Below are positions 1-10,744 of a stretch of DNA of 64,000 nt, in pieces. A program made the translations under genes and the position numbers. This DNA is from Bedellia somnulentella (Eukaryota; Arthropoda; Insecta; Lepidoptera; Bedelliidae), in the NCBI GenBank assembly GCA_963576735.1, contig OY755177.1, positions 11,904,001-11,968,000 on the forward strand, in the 5' to 3' direction. A model generated the notes under the pieces. That model was not told the DNA's origin, made no database searches, and saw nothing but the letters and a program-made list of their open reading frames with translations. How positions within the stretch are numbered: position 1 is the first letter of the stretch; the number at the start of each line of letters is the position of its first letter.

Positions 1-1336
1 ACATTATTACATTGTATTCGATTGAACATAGTTTTTACATATTTGTCGTCGTTTTAAAAAAATATAATATTTCTGTTAAAAATTATCAACAGGTGTTCGT
101 TTCATAGGACATGAATTCAGTGCCTCCAGTAAAAAAGGGATTAACTCGACTTAATCCCTTTTGTTTTTATTAAACCATCGTGATCAGCGTACCGAGTTAC
201 ATAACATATCAAAAGGACATAGCTCTATCTGACCTCCTTCATGGATTTTAAAAACCATCTAAAGGCTTAGTGAAGCTATTATTGGGTTAAGAGTACTTGT
301 ATTCAGCAATTTTTCTGATAGAAATGGGATAAGTGGAGCTACATCGTTGCATTCACATGTAATTAAGGATATTATTATACTTAAACACGAATAAAATGGT
401 ACAACTAGTATTGTTCCTAAATACTTCATATCATTTTGGGATTAACATTTGTTACATCTTTATTAACTTAACAAAATAAAGACATAACATCATTTAGTTC
501 CTTTCATTTAGTTACAGTTGAACGTTAACAAGGGATTAAGTCGTCTCACGCCCTTGCATTGATGACTTTACCCAGGGATACCCGCGCTTATACCGAATAG
601 ATATTGGTTGACTAGGTGAATCATAGATCTTATTCGTTTTGCTTCACAGCTTTTTTGATAACGCCAGAGGAACCAAAAATGAGAAAAACTCGTGCGACCA
701 AGCAAGGAAGTTGCTCTTTCACTTATCATATTCATTGAGGTAAAAATGAACATAAAAATGTATGTAAAAACTGTTTTTTTGTGGCATATGGTGAATCTTT
801 TAAGTTTGTTTCTATACAAGCTCCAAAAAAAAGATTCTATAACGGGAACTATGCCAAGCAGTACAGGGGGTATCACTGTTGAAAACAAATGAACGGACGA
901 AGATTTAGAAAAAGATCGTGAGCGTATTTTGACATTTCCATAGTATGAAAGTCACTATGCTCGTAATTAAACACCAAAGAAATTTTTGTTAACTACTTTG
1001 AAGGAAGGAGGTACAAGTTTGTAAGGCTTTATACTCAAAAATATTTCACAGCTTAAATCTATCATTTAAGCCCCCGAAGGTGGATACATGTACAAAATGT
1101 GTTATGCTACAGGCAAATATTCAGTACTCTACTTCAGCTGAAGAAAATCAGAACTTGCAAACCAGTTCAATGAACCTCAAGAAGATGCTTAGAATCTGAA
1201 AGGGCTTACCAGTAAAAAAGCAATGATAAAATATTGACAGTGGAGGATGACTATTTAGTGGTGTTCAATTTTGATATTAACAATGCCTTCCCACTCCCAT
1301 GCTGTCGTCAGGTATGGCATTTTACAAAAGAACGCA

Positions 1337-1757
1337 AACTCAAACGTTCACGCCGAATATCCCGGAAGGGGTAGGCAGAGGTACTAATACTTCTGAACAT
1401 CACGAGACATTGTCACCTGGTGTTCAGAGTACCCACGTTTTGCTTGGACAGTGTACTCACATGATAGGGGGCAGGTCTATCGCCATTGTGTACGAAAACA
1501 CTGTCACATGACTAAGTACCTACAACTCAGTCATGTGGGTTTCCTCACGACGATTTCGCTCACCGTTAACAACCGTGATAAATTAACCACACATATGTCC
1601 TTAAAATGTTAATGGCCTTAATATGGCCAGCGTGGTAGACTAAGGCCGAATCGCCATTGGGCGAGGCCCGAGGTGTAGGCCCTACTCGGGATTAGAACAC
1701 CAGTCGTATGCAGGATAAGCGGTGTTCTACCCACTGAGCTATCACGTCGTCAAGCCG
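1337..1757 (-). mobile_element. SINE B copy (B1), full length, chimeric
   Basis: The minus strand runs from a tRNA-like head at the right (about 1757-1670) to the TTTGAG tail at the left. It is flanked by TTTACAAAAGAACGCA (1321-1336) and TTTACAAAAGACGCA (1758-1772), a 15-bp target duplication with one indel. Between head and body the usual sequence is replaced at about 1600-1668 by text resembling family C (GGCCAGCGTGGTAGACTA). Confidence 0.85.
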
Positions 1758-1941
1758 TTTACAAAAGACGCACCTATAATTGAACCATTTACGACTGTAA
1801 AACAAAACAAGCTACTACATGTGGCATGAAGCATCAGGTAAACGCGGTGGAAATCGAATCGCTTCCTGCCTCTATGACTACATCAAAAATCTTCATGTTC
1901 ATGTCAGAAAAATCATATTATACTCAGACACATGTGGGGTT

Positions 1942-2306
1942 AACGACATGATAGTTCAGTGGGTAGAACACCCGCCCGAAAACAGAAGGGCGTGAGTTCC
2001 AATCCTGGGTCGCGCCTACACCAATTTATCTTTTCTAAAGTCATATGTGTGGTTAATTTATCATGGTTGTTAACGGTGAGGGAAAACATCGTGAGGAAAC
2101 CCACATGGCTGAGTTGTACTTAGTCATGTGACAGTGTATTCGTACAAAACGGCGATAGGCCTGCCCCTATCACGTGAGTACACTGTCTAAGCAAAACGTG
2201 GGTACCTTCTCTGGACACTAGATGGCGCTGCCATATGAGTTCAGAAGTATTGGTACCTCTGCCAACCCCTTCGGGGATAAACGGCGTGAACGTTTATGTT
2301 TATGTT
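1942..2306 (+). mobile_element. SINE B copy (B2), full length, second head type
   Basis: A 365-bp tRNA-derived SINE with a perfect 12-bp target duplication ACATGTGGGGTT (1930-1941 and 2307-2318). The head has a box A-like TAGTTCAGTGGG and a box B-like GAGTTCCAATCC. The body carries CACATGGCTGAGTTGTACTT and ends in CCCCTTCGGGGAT, GGCGTGAACG and a TTTATG tail. The anticodon-arm region (CGCCCGAAAACAGAAGGGCG) differs from that of B4 and B7. Confidence 0.9.
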
Positions 2307-2382
2307 ACATGTGGGGTTCAAAATGAGAAGTCATCTGTCACTTCCATGTTCTTGGCGCTTATAATGAATGTCCTCACTTGGA

Positions 2383-3040
2383 ATACATCATCATCAGCCA
2401 ATAGACGTACACTGCTGGACACAGGCCTCGCCCAAACATCTCTACAGCGACCGGTCCTGTGGTGCCCTCATCCATCGGCATCCCGCGACTTTGACCAACC
2501 CGTCTACCTTGTGGAGGCCTAGCCACACTGCGTCGTCCGGTACGAGGCCACCACTCCAGAACCTTCATATTCTACTGTGTATTGCCACTTAAGTTTTGCA
2601 ACTCTTCGGGCTATGTATGCATAGAAGATATGGCGCAGCTTCCCGAACGCTGCCCAATCAAGCTGGATTCGACGGTTGAACTCATTCTCGAAATTGGCTC
2701 TACCTAACCGAATGGATTGTCCCAGGTATACATATTGGTCAACAACTTCGATTATAGAGTCTCCAAGCTCGACAAGAATGGGTACAACATGGCTATTTGG
2801 CATGACTTTCGTCTTGTCCATGTTAATTTTAAGACCATCTCTTTTAGATAATCTATTGAGGTCATTCAACATTTTACTTAAATCTTCGATCTGAATCTGA
2901 TCATCGAATCAAAGTTTATTTCATGGTCCACAAGCCCTAGGCACATTGGCAGATTAAACTCCTCGGTTTCCTGTACAATCTGGTGCAGGGTGTGAATGTG
3001 GGCTATGGTGACAAAGCCTTTTCAAAAACCGGCTTGTTAG
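2383..3040 (-). pseudogene. RTE-like LINE (L3) reverse transcriptase fragment, internally deleted
   Basis: The minus strand encodes pieces of an RTE-clade reverse transcriptase. HIHTLHQIVQETEEFNLPMC and a LVDHE segment (finger/palm start) lie at about 2910-3005. After a deletion come MLNDLNRLSKRDGLKINMDK and VDQYVYLGQSIRLGRANFE at 2519-2872. After another deletion or frameshift comes the C-terminal VLEWWPRTGRRS region at 2400-2570. The 3' end abuts the ATC-rich tail at 2383-2392 (CATCATCATCAGCCAATAG on the plus strand), typical of lepidopteran RTE copies. The YADD catalytic segment falls in a deletion, so the copy is dead. It lies in T1, directly after the last recognisable T1 coding text. 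Confidence 0.8.
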
Positions 3041-3940
3041 GGAGGCTGGAAGCCGTTAAATCTATGAGACTCGTGTCGTGATGACTCAGGAAAACATGTA
3101 CCTACTGGCCGGACGTTTGGTGGTTTAGGTCACACGAAATAATGAATTTGTGGTGAAATACAAAACAACCTGAACTAAGGTAATGACTTTAAAAAATCTC
3201 ATTTCAACGGACTGCTGGCTGACCGAAACTCCCCAACAGCAACTTTAGGAATAAATCCTTCCATGTGTGAAGATTTCTTGCAATAGTTTTCTTTTTTTAT
3301 TACGTAGTAGTATAAGAGTAAATTAATTATTTATTTAATTATAACTCATGCAATTGGATTTTAGTTTTTAGTTTCAATTTACCGGGCAGATTAGTAATAT
3401 GCGTGGATGTAATAAAGAAAATTTCATAGATATTCAGAAATGAGTTAGCTCTTTGGTGCAACAGAAACTTATGAGTCCTGAAAAAACTTAAAGAAACAAA
3501 CAATATTAGGTCCTTATAGACCATACATAAATGTAGTATAAAAGCATTTATTTCTTTAGGAAGAATAATATATATATTTTAACTGCAGCTATGCCATAAT
3601 TATGTGGTTAACAAGGGAATAGTTCAACAAAAATATAAAAATATATATGATTTACGCATGATATAAAAACATGGTATATATCATTTGATAGGTATTAAAT
3701 GGATCTATAATACTGCATTAACATTAAACTGAAATAAATGTAAGTTTTGTTTAAAAAAATAAAAGTTTAGTTTTTTCGCTCTCCTGAAAAGTGCCGATTT
3801 TCAACTAATCCCTTTTTTACTGGAGGCACTGAATTGACACATTATTTGATATGATTGATTTTGTCTTTAAATTCACATATTTTGATACTAAATGATTTAA
3901 GTAAATTCAATACATTTACTTAACACAATTTTAAATAGAA

Positions 3941-4187
3941 GCCGTGTAGTGCCGGCTTAGAATGTCGCTACCCCTTTCTACCCACGGGTGTCGTAAGAGG
4001 CGACTAAGGGTATTGGGGCTTTTAATTGGATTTTTGGGCGATGCGGTTGGACACCCATCACCAAAAACCTTTATTTTTACCATCTTTTCCCCACTCAACT
4101 TCCAAAAGTGGCTGAGGAATTTATAATTCCTTAGCTCTGGCTACCCCTTCTAGGTAAATATAGCCGTGACTATATGTATGTATGTAG
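3941..4187 (+). mobile_element. Family A repeat (A1), near full length
   Basis: A ~250-bp repeat present about 38 times here. Landmarks are GCCGTGTAGTGCCGGCTTAG at the 5' end, GGCGACTAAGGGTATTGGGG, TTTTTGGGCGATGCGGTTGG, CCATCACCAAAAACC, TTCCAAAAGTGGCTGAGGAA and TAGCTCTGGCTACCCCTTC, ending in a TATGTATG tail. No ORF is conserved among copies. I read it as a non-autonomous retroelement (SINE-like). Confidence 0.85.
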
Positions 4188-6660
4188 TTTTAAATACTAA
4201 ACAAAAAAAAACAAGAAATTTGGTGCCAATTGTGAAAATTTATAAAGAAACAAATTCTGAAATCTATTTTCACGGAGTAATGAAATATTCTGGAGAACGA
4301 ATGAAAAATTACCTTTACCAATACTGTTACAATGAATAATGCATTCCCTTCACTCTATATTAAATTCCATACTATGATATGTTATATCATAAACCCAGTT
4401 CAGTTTTAGTCTTGCAAATCTGATGCCTTAAATATTCACGTATATGACGTAGAGGAAACCACGAAGCACAGGCTTCTGTGAAATAAGTTTGACAATTCCA
4501 TTATAAAACTTTTCAGTAAGTATTTGTTGTTATTTTTAGTTGCAACGTGGGGTGGTTAAAGCGACTAGAGCTCGGGTGGATTGAAACTCTAGTTGTAGAA
4601 CTTTGTAAATCCTTTAGGAACGAACTCATGACTCATTCGCGGTTGGTGTTCGCGCTGAATTTATATATGTCCATTAATAAAGTCGCTTCCGAGTTTTAAA
4701 CTGTCGTAGTTTAGTTTGAATTTTTTATCCTTCATAGTTGTTTGAATGTTGACATTCTCATAGTTGTGATACGAAAATTGGATGCGAGAGCTTTTCACTC
4801 CATGGTTTTTTAGCTAATTGAGGCAGGAAGTTGGGAGGGAGAAATATTGTTGGTACGAAAATGTAATTGCAAGCCTCAATTATTCACAAGTATATAGTCT
4901 TTTCCATACCTAATGGAAAAAATGGGCGTATCTAAGTATATAGCCTATTTTAGATGTATATATGCCATTTGATACTCTTTCGTAAAATAACGAAGACTAA
5001 CTACGCTTAATACCTAGCTTGGAACACAGACGAAATAAAAGTGAAATACAAAAAGGTAAAGACAATTGTATATCAGCGATGCGTATTAAACTTGTGGTAG
5101 ACAGCTATTATGTCAATTTTAAAATAGGAGAGCACGTGATATAAAACTATGATTTTACCTCATTAACTTTTTTTACAAAGGCATATTTTCATCTCTTTAT
5201 TATATCTTAAGATGGCATAGTCGAATAAATACCCAACTCAACGATAAAATGTCTTAGTGGTTGGTGCTCATTGTGCTACTCATTAGACGGTAGGACGAAC
5301 TGAATACGCTTTATGCCGAATTATTAAATTGGAACTTAAATGTCCCAGTCTTCTTAAATTATGGCCGGGTTTTGTAATAATCGCGCTGAATATAAATCAA
5401 AGTGAATATTAATTTCAAAACCACAGGCGGCACTTGACACTTCTTATAAGTAGGAGCCTGCTGCTTCTCTCAAATAAATGAAGATAAAATAAATATTAGA
5501 ATAGAATACCTGCTTCGAGCCTGCTTCAAAGCCTTTTCCTTATGTGTTTTGTTCAGTATCATAAAAAGAGATTTTATAATTGCTTATGAAAGAAAGCAAT
5601 CAAACATCGCTTAGCGTTCTGTTTTGCATTAAATAATCAAAGTTGATATTTAATAATCATTTTATATGCAAGGTACGTAAAAGGTCGACTATAGATGGAT
5701 TTTAAATTTTTATAAATTAACTGAAGTAGCTCCGAGAAAAGATCACGTAGGTGTAAGGTCTGAATTAGCTCTTCAAATATATATACAAAAATCACGTTTG
5801 TTGAATGAGAGCACTGCACTCTTGAGTGATAATTTTGATTTATAATTAAGCATTCCTTTATATAACAGCAACAGAAGTGTGAAAATTCAAATTGACTTTC
5901 AAGGTTCATGAGATGCAGCCAGGTGAAAGACATACAATCTTTCACTGAGTAGTTATTTTCATAATTTAATTTAAAAATATAAAATAAATATTTTTTTCTT
6001 TTTTAAAAAGAAGGGGGCGGGTTTTCTTACTAAGATTATAACCGTCATTATGTATAATCATATAGATTCTAAAACTCCAGTCGATTTGGACTTAGCTTAT
6101 TCATATATTGAACACCAGGTGGCAACCAAAACAAGTAATTCAGAAAAAAAAAACATGTGTACCTCTTTTGGGAATAAACGGTAGAAGTAAAGTCTCAAAG
6201 TACAAAAAAAAGACAAGGAAGCTTTCATATGACATTACTCATCCAATAAAGATACGTGTGTGTAAGAAAAAGAAAACAGAGTGATTCAGGTTCAGACTAA
6301 CTTTGTTCAACTCACTTGTTAATCAATACAACCCTCAGCGAACGATTCAAACTCTAACTTGAACTGTTTTTGTGAACTCAGCAATTTAAATGCCAGGCCA
6401 ATTCAAATAAAAGTTTAGATTATGTAAAGCAGAGCCCATACAAGCACTCTATACTCATACATATTCTACAAGTTTTCACATTTGGGATAAAAAGTTGGAA
6501 GCGCTCTTTTAGTATGCGTAATTTAAGTCTTATTCACTTGAAATGTTAAAACGCTCTCACGTCAAACAACTCGTTTAAAATCAATTGAATAACAAACAGT
6601 TATTCGTTTACAATATTTTGTTATTGTATATTTTTATACATTTATTCAAAAAATATGGTG
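4188..6660. other. AT-rich stretch without recognisable gene
   Basis: I see no coding similarity. A minus-strand open frame of 102 codons at 5637-5945 has no recognisable domain and lies in AT-rich sequence, so it is probably chance. A weakly tRNA-like string at about 5252-5280 (GTCTTAGTGGTTGGTGCTC) may be an old SINE head. Confidence 0.5.
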
Positions 6661-6922
6661 GAGGATCCGCGTAGGATAACACTAACCCATTTCTTGCTGC
6701 GGATGTGGTATGAGGTGATAAAGGACATTATGGGTTTAAGCGAAAGTTGGCCATGTTTTCTAAGTAATGCTAGGCGATGCGGCTGGACACCCATCACCAA
6801 CAACCTTAATTTTACAAGGAAGTGGAATGGGGATAGGCTATTCCACTTCCAAAAGTTAGTGAAAAATTTCGGATTCTGAAGCTTTGGCTATTCCTTTTTT
6901 GAACAAAATGCCGTGATGTATG
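6661..6922 (+). mobile_element. Family A repeat (A2), degenerate
   Basis: GGCGATGCGGCTGGACACCC, CCATCACCAACAACC and TTCCAAAAGTTAGTG are retained. The 5' end is diverged and the tail is short (GTGATGTATG). A second, 3'-only fragment (TCCAAAAGAGGCTGAAG ... ACCCCTTTTAGGGATCGTATG) follows at 6945-7024. Confidence 0.7.
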
Positions 6923-6944
6923 TTTGTTACGTTTTACTGTAAAT

Positions 6945-7024
6945 ACAATTTTTATTCCAAAAGAGGCTGAAGATTTTACTGATTCTGAAGCTCCGATTAC
7001 CCCTTTTAGGGATCGTATGTACAT
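6945..7024 (+). mobile_element. Family A 3' fragment
   Basis: Only the last ~80 bases of the repeat are present, directly after another A copy. 5' truncation is expected for a reverse-transcribed element. Confidence 0.6.
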
Positions 7025-7103
7025 AAGTATCTTACTGTAAACATGTGCGTGATCGTCTTCAGTTACCTTTACCCTTTTTATTTTTCTGGTATTTAAGTGT
7101 CTT

Positions 7104-7357
7104 CATACATACATACATACATATACTCACGGCTATAAATCCCTTAACGGGGTAGCCAGAGCTTTGGAATGAAAAAATCCTCAGCCACTTTTGGAAGTTG
7201 ATTGGGGAAAAGATGGTAATAATAAATATTTTTGGTGACGGATCTCCAACCACATCGCCCAAAAATCACTTAATAAGCCCCTATACCCTTAGTCGCCTCT
7301 TACGATCACCCAAGGGTAGAAATGGGGAAGTGTTATTCTAAGCCGACACTACACGGC
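7104..7357 (-). mobile_element. Family A repeat (A3), full length
   Basis: It reads CATACATACATACATATACTC at the left (3' tail) to AGCCGACACTACACGGC at the right (5' end), with all internal landmarks present. Confidence 0.85.
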
Positions 7358-7910
7358 TAAGTGTTTTCGAAAGCAATAACTAAAATCAATCCAGAAATAA
7401 CTACCTAATGAGTTTACAGAATAACGAGTACGGCTAGAGGAAAACTTCATTGCTCCCGCACAAGGGCTGTAGTGTAGTCATCAATCAAACAGGGTTATTA
7501 TGTGGTTTATATACATATGTACGAGCGCACTACGTTCCGCCAAACAACAACACGCAACAATCAACTCAGTAAACACAAGTCCTCTATTCACTGTACTTCG
7601 CCTTTTTAGTTTTACTTTTTCAACGTAACCATTGATATTTTATCCTTTGTTTATAGTACAAAGGAAAAAATACGACCCGTTGGCCTCTTTTTGGGGTCGT
7701 TCAAACAAGCAGACTTCCAGTTGCAAGCTACCTTAGTTTCCGTCTCTTTGAAATCCTTTGGGTTACATCCAAAAGAGGTAACTTCTTTTGGCTGTTGATC
7801 TTTTTGCACCGTTTCATATAGGGATGTTCTCAGTTCGGCTAACTTATGTTTTAGTGTGGCTGAAAATTTTGAGGTCTTGAAAAAGCTCTATTACTTCGAG
7901 ATATAAAAAT

Positions 7911-8196
7911 GCATGCATATACTCACGGCTATATTTCCCTAGAAGGGGTAGCCAGAGCTAAGGAATTAGAAATTCCTCAGCCACTTTTGGAAGTTGAGTG
8001 GGGTAAAATATGGTAAAAATAAAGGTTTTTAGTGATGGGTCTCCAACCGCATCGCCCAAAATCCAATATAAAGCCCCGATACCCTTAGTCGCTTCTTACG
8101 GGGGTAGCGACATTCTAAGCCGGCACTACACGGCTATCTAAGCCGGCACTACACGGCTATCTAAGCCGGCACTACACGGCAAGGCCGGCACTACAC
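7911..8196 (-). mobile_element. Family A repeat (A4) with multiplied 5' end
   Basis: A full-length minus-strand copy whose 5' terminal ~23 bp (TCTAAGCCGGCACTACACGG plus CTA in plus orientation) is repeated in tandem about four times at 8113-8196, the last copy being shortened. No other A copy here shows this. Confidence 0.85.
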
Positions 8197-8237
8197 TTAT
8201 ATAGAAATGCGAGGGTAAAAATACAATTATTTTTAAC

Positions 8238-8473
8238 ATACTACTCACGGCTATAAATCCCTAGAAGGGGTAGCCAGAGCTAAGGATTTAGAAATTCCAC
8301 AGCCACTTTTGGAAGTTGCGTGGGGAAAAGATGGTACTCGTAAAACAAAGGTGATGGGTCTCCAACTGCATCGCCCAACAATCCCTTGAAAAGCCCCAAC
8401 ACCGTTAGTCGCCTCTTACGTACACCCACCGAAAGAAATAGGGTAGTGTTATTTTAAGCCAACATTACACAGC
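8238..8473 (-). mobile_element. Family A repeat (A5)
   Basis: Left end TACTACTCACGGCTATAAAT, right end AAGCCAACATTACACAGC. The middle is intact apart from small losses. It follows A4 after only about 40 bp. Confidence 0.8.
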
Positions 8474-8673
8474 AATTATTTTTAACTTTTGAGTTATTTC
8501 ACTTACCTATGCCACTCTCAATAATGCGATGGTTTTGGGGACCTATGTCAATTGTATACGGTTATATTATTTACTATTTTTAACTTCAGGTCAGTAGGTT
8601 ACATTGACAAACACAATTATTTATTTCTTTGAAGAATGAGATTAAAAAGAAGATTAAATTCTGATTTATACGT

Positions 8674-8910
8674 GCTGTGTAGTGTCGGCTTAGAATAGCA
8701 CTACCCCATTTCTTCCGGTGGATGTACGTAAGTGGCGACTAACGGTATTGGGGCTTTTAAGGGATTTTTCCAATCCATCACCAAAATCTTTATTTTACCA
8801 TCTTTTCCCCACTCAACTTTCCAAACGTGGCTGAGGAATTTCGAATTCCTTAGCTCTGGCTACCCCTTTTAGGGATTTAAAGTCGTGAGTATATGTATGT
8901 ATGTATGTAT
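8674..8910 (+). mobile_element. Family A repeat (A6)
   Basis: GCTGTGTAGTGTCGGCTTAG at the 5' end, a (TATG)n tail at 8890-8910, and a small internal deletion around the GGGCGATGCGG motif. Confidence 0.85.
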
Positions 8911-8937
8911 ACGGAAAAACGTGTATGTTATACATCA

Positions 8938-8998
8938 CACTGCCTTCGTGGTCTAGCGGTAGTGCGTTGGGTTCTCTATCCGGATGTGCTGAGTTTGT
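8938..8998 (+). mobile_element. tRNA-like SINE head remnant
   Basis: TTCGTGGTCTAGCGGTAGTG matches a tRNA D-arm/box A, the usual start of insect tRNA-derived SINEs. The expected box B is not recognisable (GAGTTTGTTTCTATA), so this is neither a functional tRNA nor an intact SINE. Confidence 0.45.
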
Positions 8999-9835
8999 TT
9001 CTATATATAGTATTTATTCGGTATTTTATTCCTTTGCTTTCGTGAAAAGTAAGGGTTAAATTTGTGGGTGTCTTAGTGTTAATTGTAGAAAACATATACG
9101 ATTGACAAACCTTACTTTATACAAGGGCATATAGTACATATAATATGTTAAAATGGAACTATTTAGTAGCCAGAACTATTTCCCTTTTTAATATGAACCA
9201 AGTATAGCCATTATTTCTACTGATAATATTTTTATTTTAGTAAAGTATTAAGTAAATACAAAACTTTTAATTTTTTTTACATACTAAATCAAACTCCTTG
9301 GTCTGTCAGATTATTTTGTTTATTGGTAAAGGAGAAAATGATAATTAAAATATCACTAAAAACGTGAAAACATTAATCCGGCGGAAGATATAAAGCGAAA
9401 ATAAATTTAATCTCCAAACGTGTCCCCAGCCAAGCGACATCTTTACTTCACAGGGATTTTTATTTAACCTAAAAACGCCCAAAGCATTTTAATTAACGTT
9501 ATATTCTCAAAATGTCTTTGGCCTTGTAAGGCAATGTAAAACGTCTTTACAGAACCACACAAAGCATGATTGATGGATGGTATTAAACAGTACAGAGCGG
9601 TGCGTAACGCATGCAATTAGTTAAATTGCTTAACATTGAACGTGTTTCATTGGGTATTCCAATAGTTTGATTGCTACCTGGAAGTCACATTACCGTATTG
9701 CGCTATTCAATTGAGATTACATATGTCTATGTCGCTCAACCAAATTATTATGTCGAAAACAACGGCTGTACGCAGAACAGCAAGAGAATGGCATTGTATA
9801 TAAGGATTCAGAAATTAATAGCCTAAGGTCGAAGG
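8999..9835. other. No recognisable feature
   Basis: AT-rich sequence with no open frame of interest and no repeat that I can match to the families described here. Confidence 0.5.
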
Positions 9836-9966
9836 TATTTAAGAGCTAGGAACTCCTCAGCCACATTTGGAAGTTGATAGGAGAGAAGATGGAAGAAATA
9901 AAGTATCATTGGTGCTGGGTTTCCAACCACATCGCCTAAAAACAACTTAAAAAGCCCCATACTCAA
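9836..9966 (-). mobile_element. Family A fragment (A7)
   Basis: The middle of the repeat only: CTCCTCAGCCACATTTGGAA, TTTCCAACCACATCGCC, AAAAAGCCCCATAC. Both ends are lost. Confidence 0.65.
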
Positions 9967-10044
9967 CTACATAAAATACCAATAATAAAACAACATATTA
10001 TATGCTTCTGAACAAGAAAGGAACCGCCTTCACAGCCTTAGTGC

Positions 10045-10168
10045 AACTTAGCCATGTGACAGTGTATTCGTACAACAATTCTGTCCTCACGCGAGTGCAT
10101 TTTCTACCAGAAATATTTGAACCTCTGCTACACCTCCATATGTGGTGTAAACGTTTAAGTTTGAGAGT
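10045..10168 (+). mobile_element. SINE B body fragment (B3), diverged
   Basis: CTTAGCCATGTGACAGTGTA, TTCGTACAACA, TCACGCGAGTGCATTTTC and TGTAAACGTTTAAGTTTGAG follow the SINE B order from mid-body to tail, with the hairpin region eroded. Confidence 0.6.
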
Positions 10169-10576
10169 AACGGAATATGTCTTTGTCAATTACATTACTT
10201 AGTATTTAATAAGTAATTAATTACACTTAAGTCATTTATATTAACATGCTAAAAAATTCATTTTTTTTAAACTAACAGAGAGATTTATCAAACTACTAAT
10301 GTTGTTTAAGTTAAAGTTTAAAATACTTTCAATAAAAATCATAATGCTTAGAACTATTGTACTAACAGATTTAGGAATCCTCGTTTCTTTATTCATAAGC
10401 GCAACCTAGACATCCGTGACAGCCTGATAGACTGACGTGTGACATCGGTACAGCCTTTCCGGAATGTTTTATTTTTCAGAAAGCTCTTCCAATCGATGTA
10501 AAACCATTATTTCTATGAAAAAAGAGTTCTTTCTGAATTTACTTGGTTTATTTTAAAGGTAACTTTTTTTTTGTAA

Positions 10577-10744
10577 GCTGTGTAGTGATGGCTTATTATC
10601 AGAACTAACACATTTCTTTCTACGGGTGTTGTAAGAGGCTACTTAGAGTTATGGGGTTCATCAAGTGTTTTTTATGCGATATGACTAGACCACTCAGCTT
10701 CTAAAATTGTGCAAAGCGAATTTAATTCATAAGTATATGTGCGT
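10577..10744 (+). mobile_element. Family A repeat (A8), old and shortened
   Basis: GCTGTGTAGTGATGGCTTA, TTTCTACGGGTGTTGTAAGA and the TAAGTATATGTGCG end are recognisable. The centre is largely deleted. Confidence 0.6.

Larger units (their letters stand above)
1069..2386 (+). pseudogene. T1 transposase-like gene, broken by two SINEs and stops
   Basis: Several plus-strand fragments line up in order. At about 1069-1197 is a DTCTKC zinc-type motif followed by a charged stretch. At about 1257-1306 is VVFNFDINNAFPLPC. At about 1822-1941 are WHEASGKRGG and ILYSDTCG. From 2309 the text resumes with CGVQNEKSSVTSMF. The order C-x2-C, FDLQ-like, W-x-E-x4-RGG, YSDTCGGQN-like resembles a protein family I know as abundant and repeat-associated in arthropod and other animal genomes, with an acidic DDE-like core; this is from memory. 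Stops, frameshifts and the insertions make it non-functional. The target duplications of both SINEs restore continuous coding text when read across, which supports the assignment. Confidence 0.65.
118..3831 (+). mobile_element. T1: decayed DNA transposon with 26-bp terminal inverted repeats
   Basis: The 26 bases at 118-143 (CAGTGCCTCCAGTAAA...) recur exactly in reverse complement at 3806-3831. Both ends are flanked by AATT (114-117 and 3832-3835), which could be a 4-bp target duplication. The interior carries a broken transposase-like gene on the plus strand and three later retroelement insertions (1337-1757, 1942-2306, about 2383-3040). A small hairpin follows the left end (about 136-161), and AAGGGATTAAGTCG recurs near 531. 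The superfamily is not assigned: CAGTG ends recall hAT, but the 8 bases outside the two ends do not match. Confidence 0.75.

Noticed and set aside
568..888. 106-codon minus-strand frame in T1
   Set aside because: No motif. The plus strand in the same region looks like decayed T1 coding text, so this is probably a shadow.
1299..1511. 70-codon plus-strand frame
   Set aside because: It is the antisense of a SINE B copy.
2235..2592. Two plus-strand frames (95 and 74 codons)
   Set aside because: They run over the end of SINE B2 and the antisense of the RTE-like LINE fragment.
5246..5300. tRNA-like text GTCTTAGTGGTTGGTGCTC
   Set aside because: Box A only, no box B and no acceptor stem; too weak to call a tRNA or SINE.
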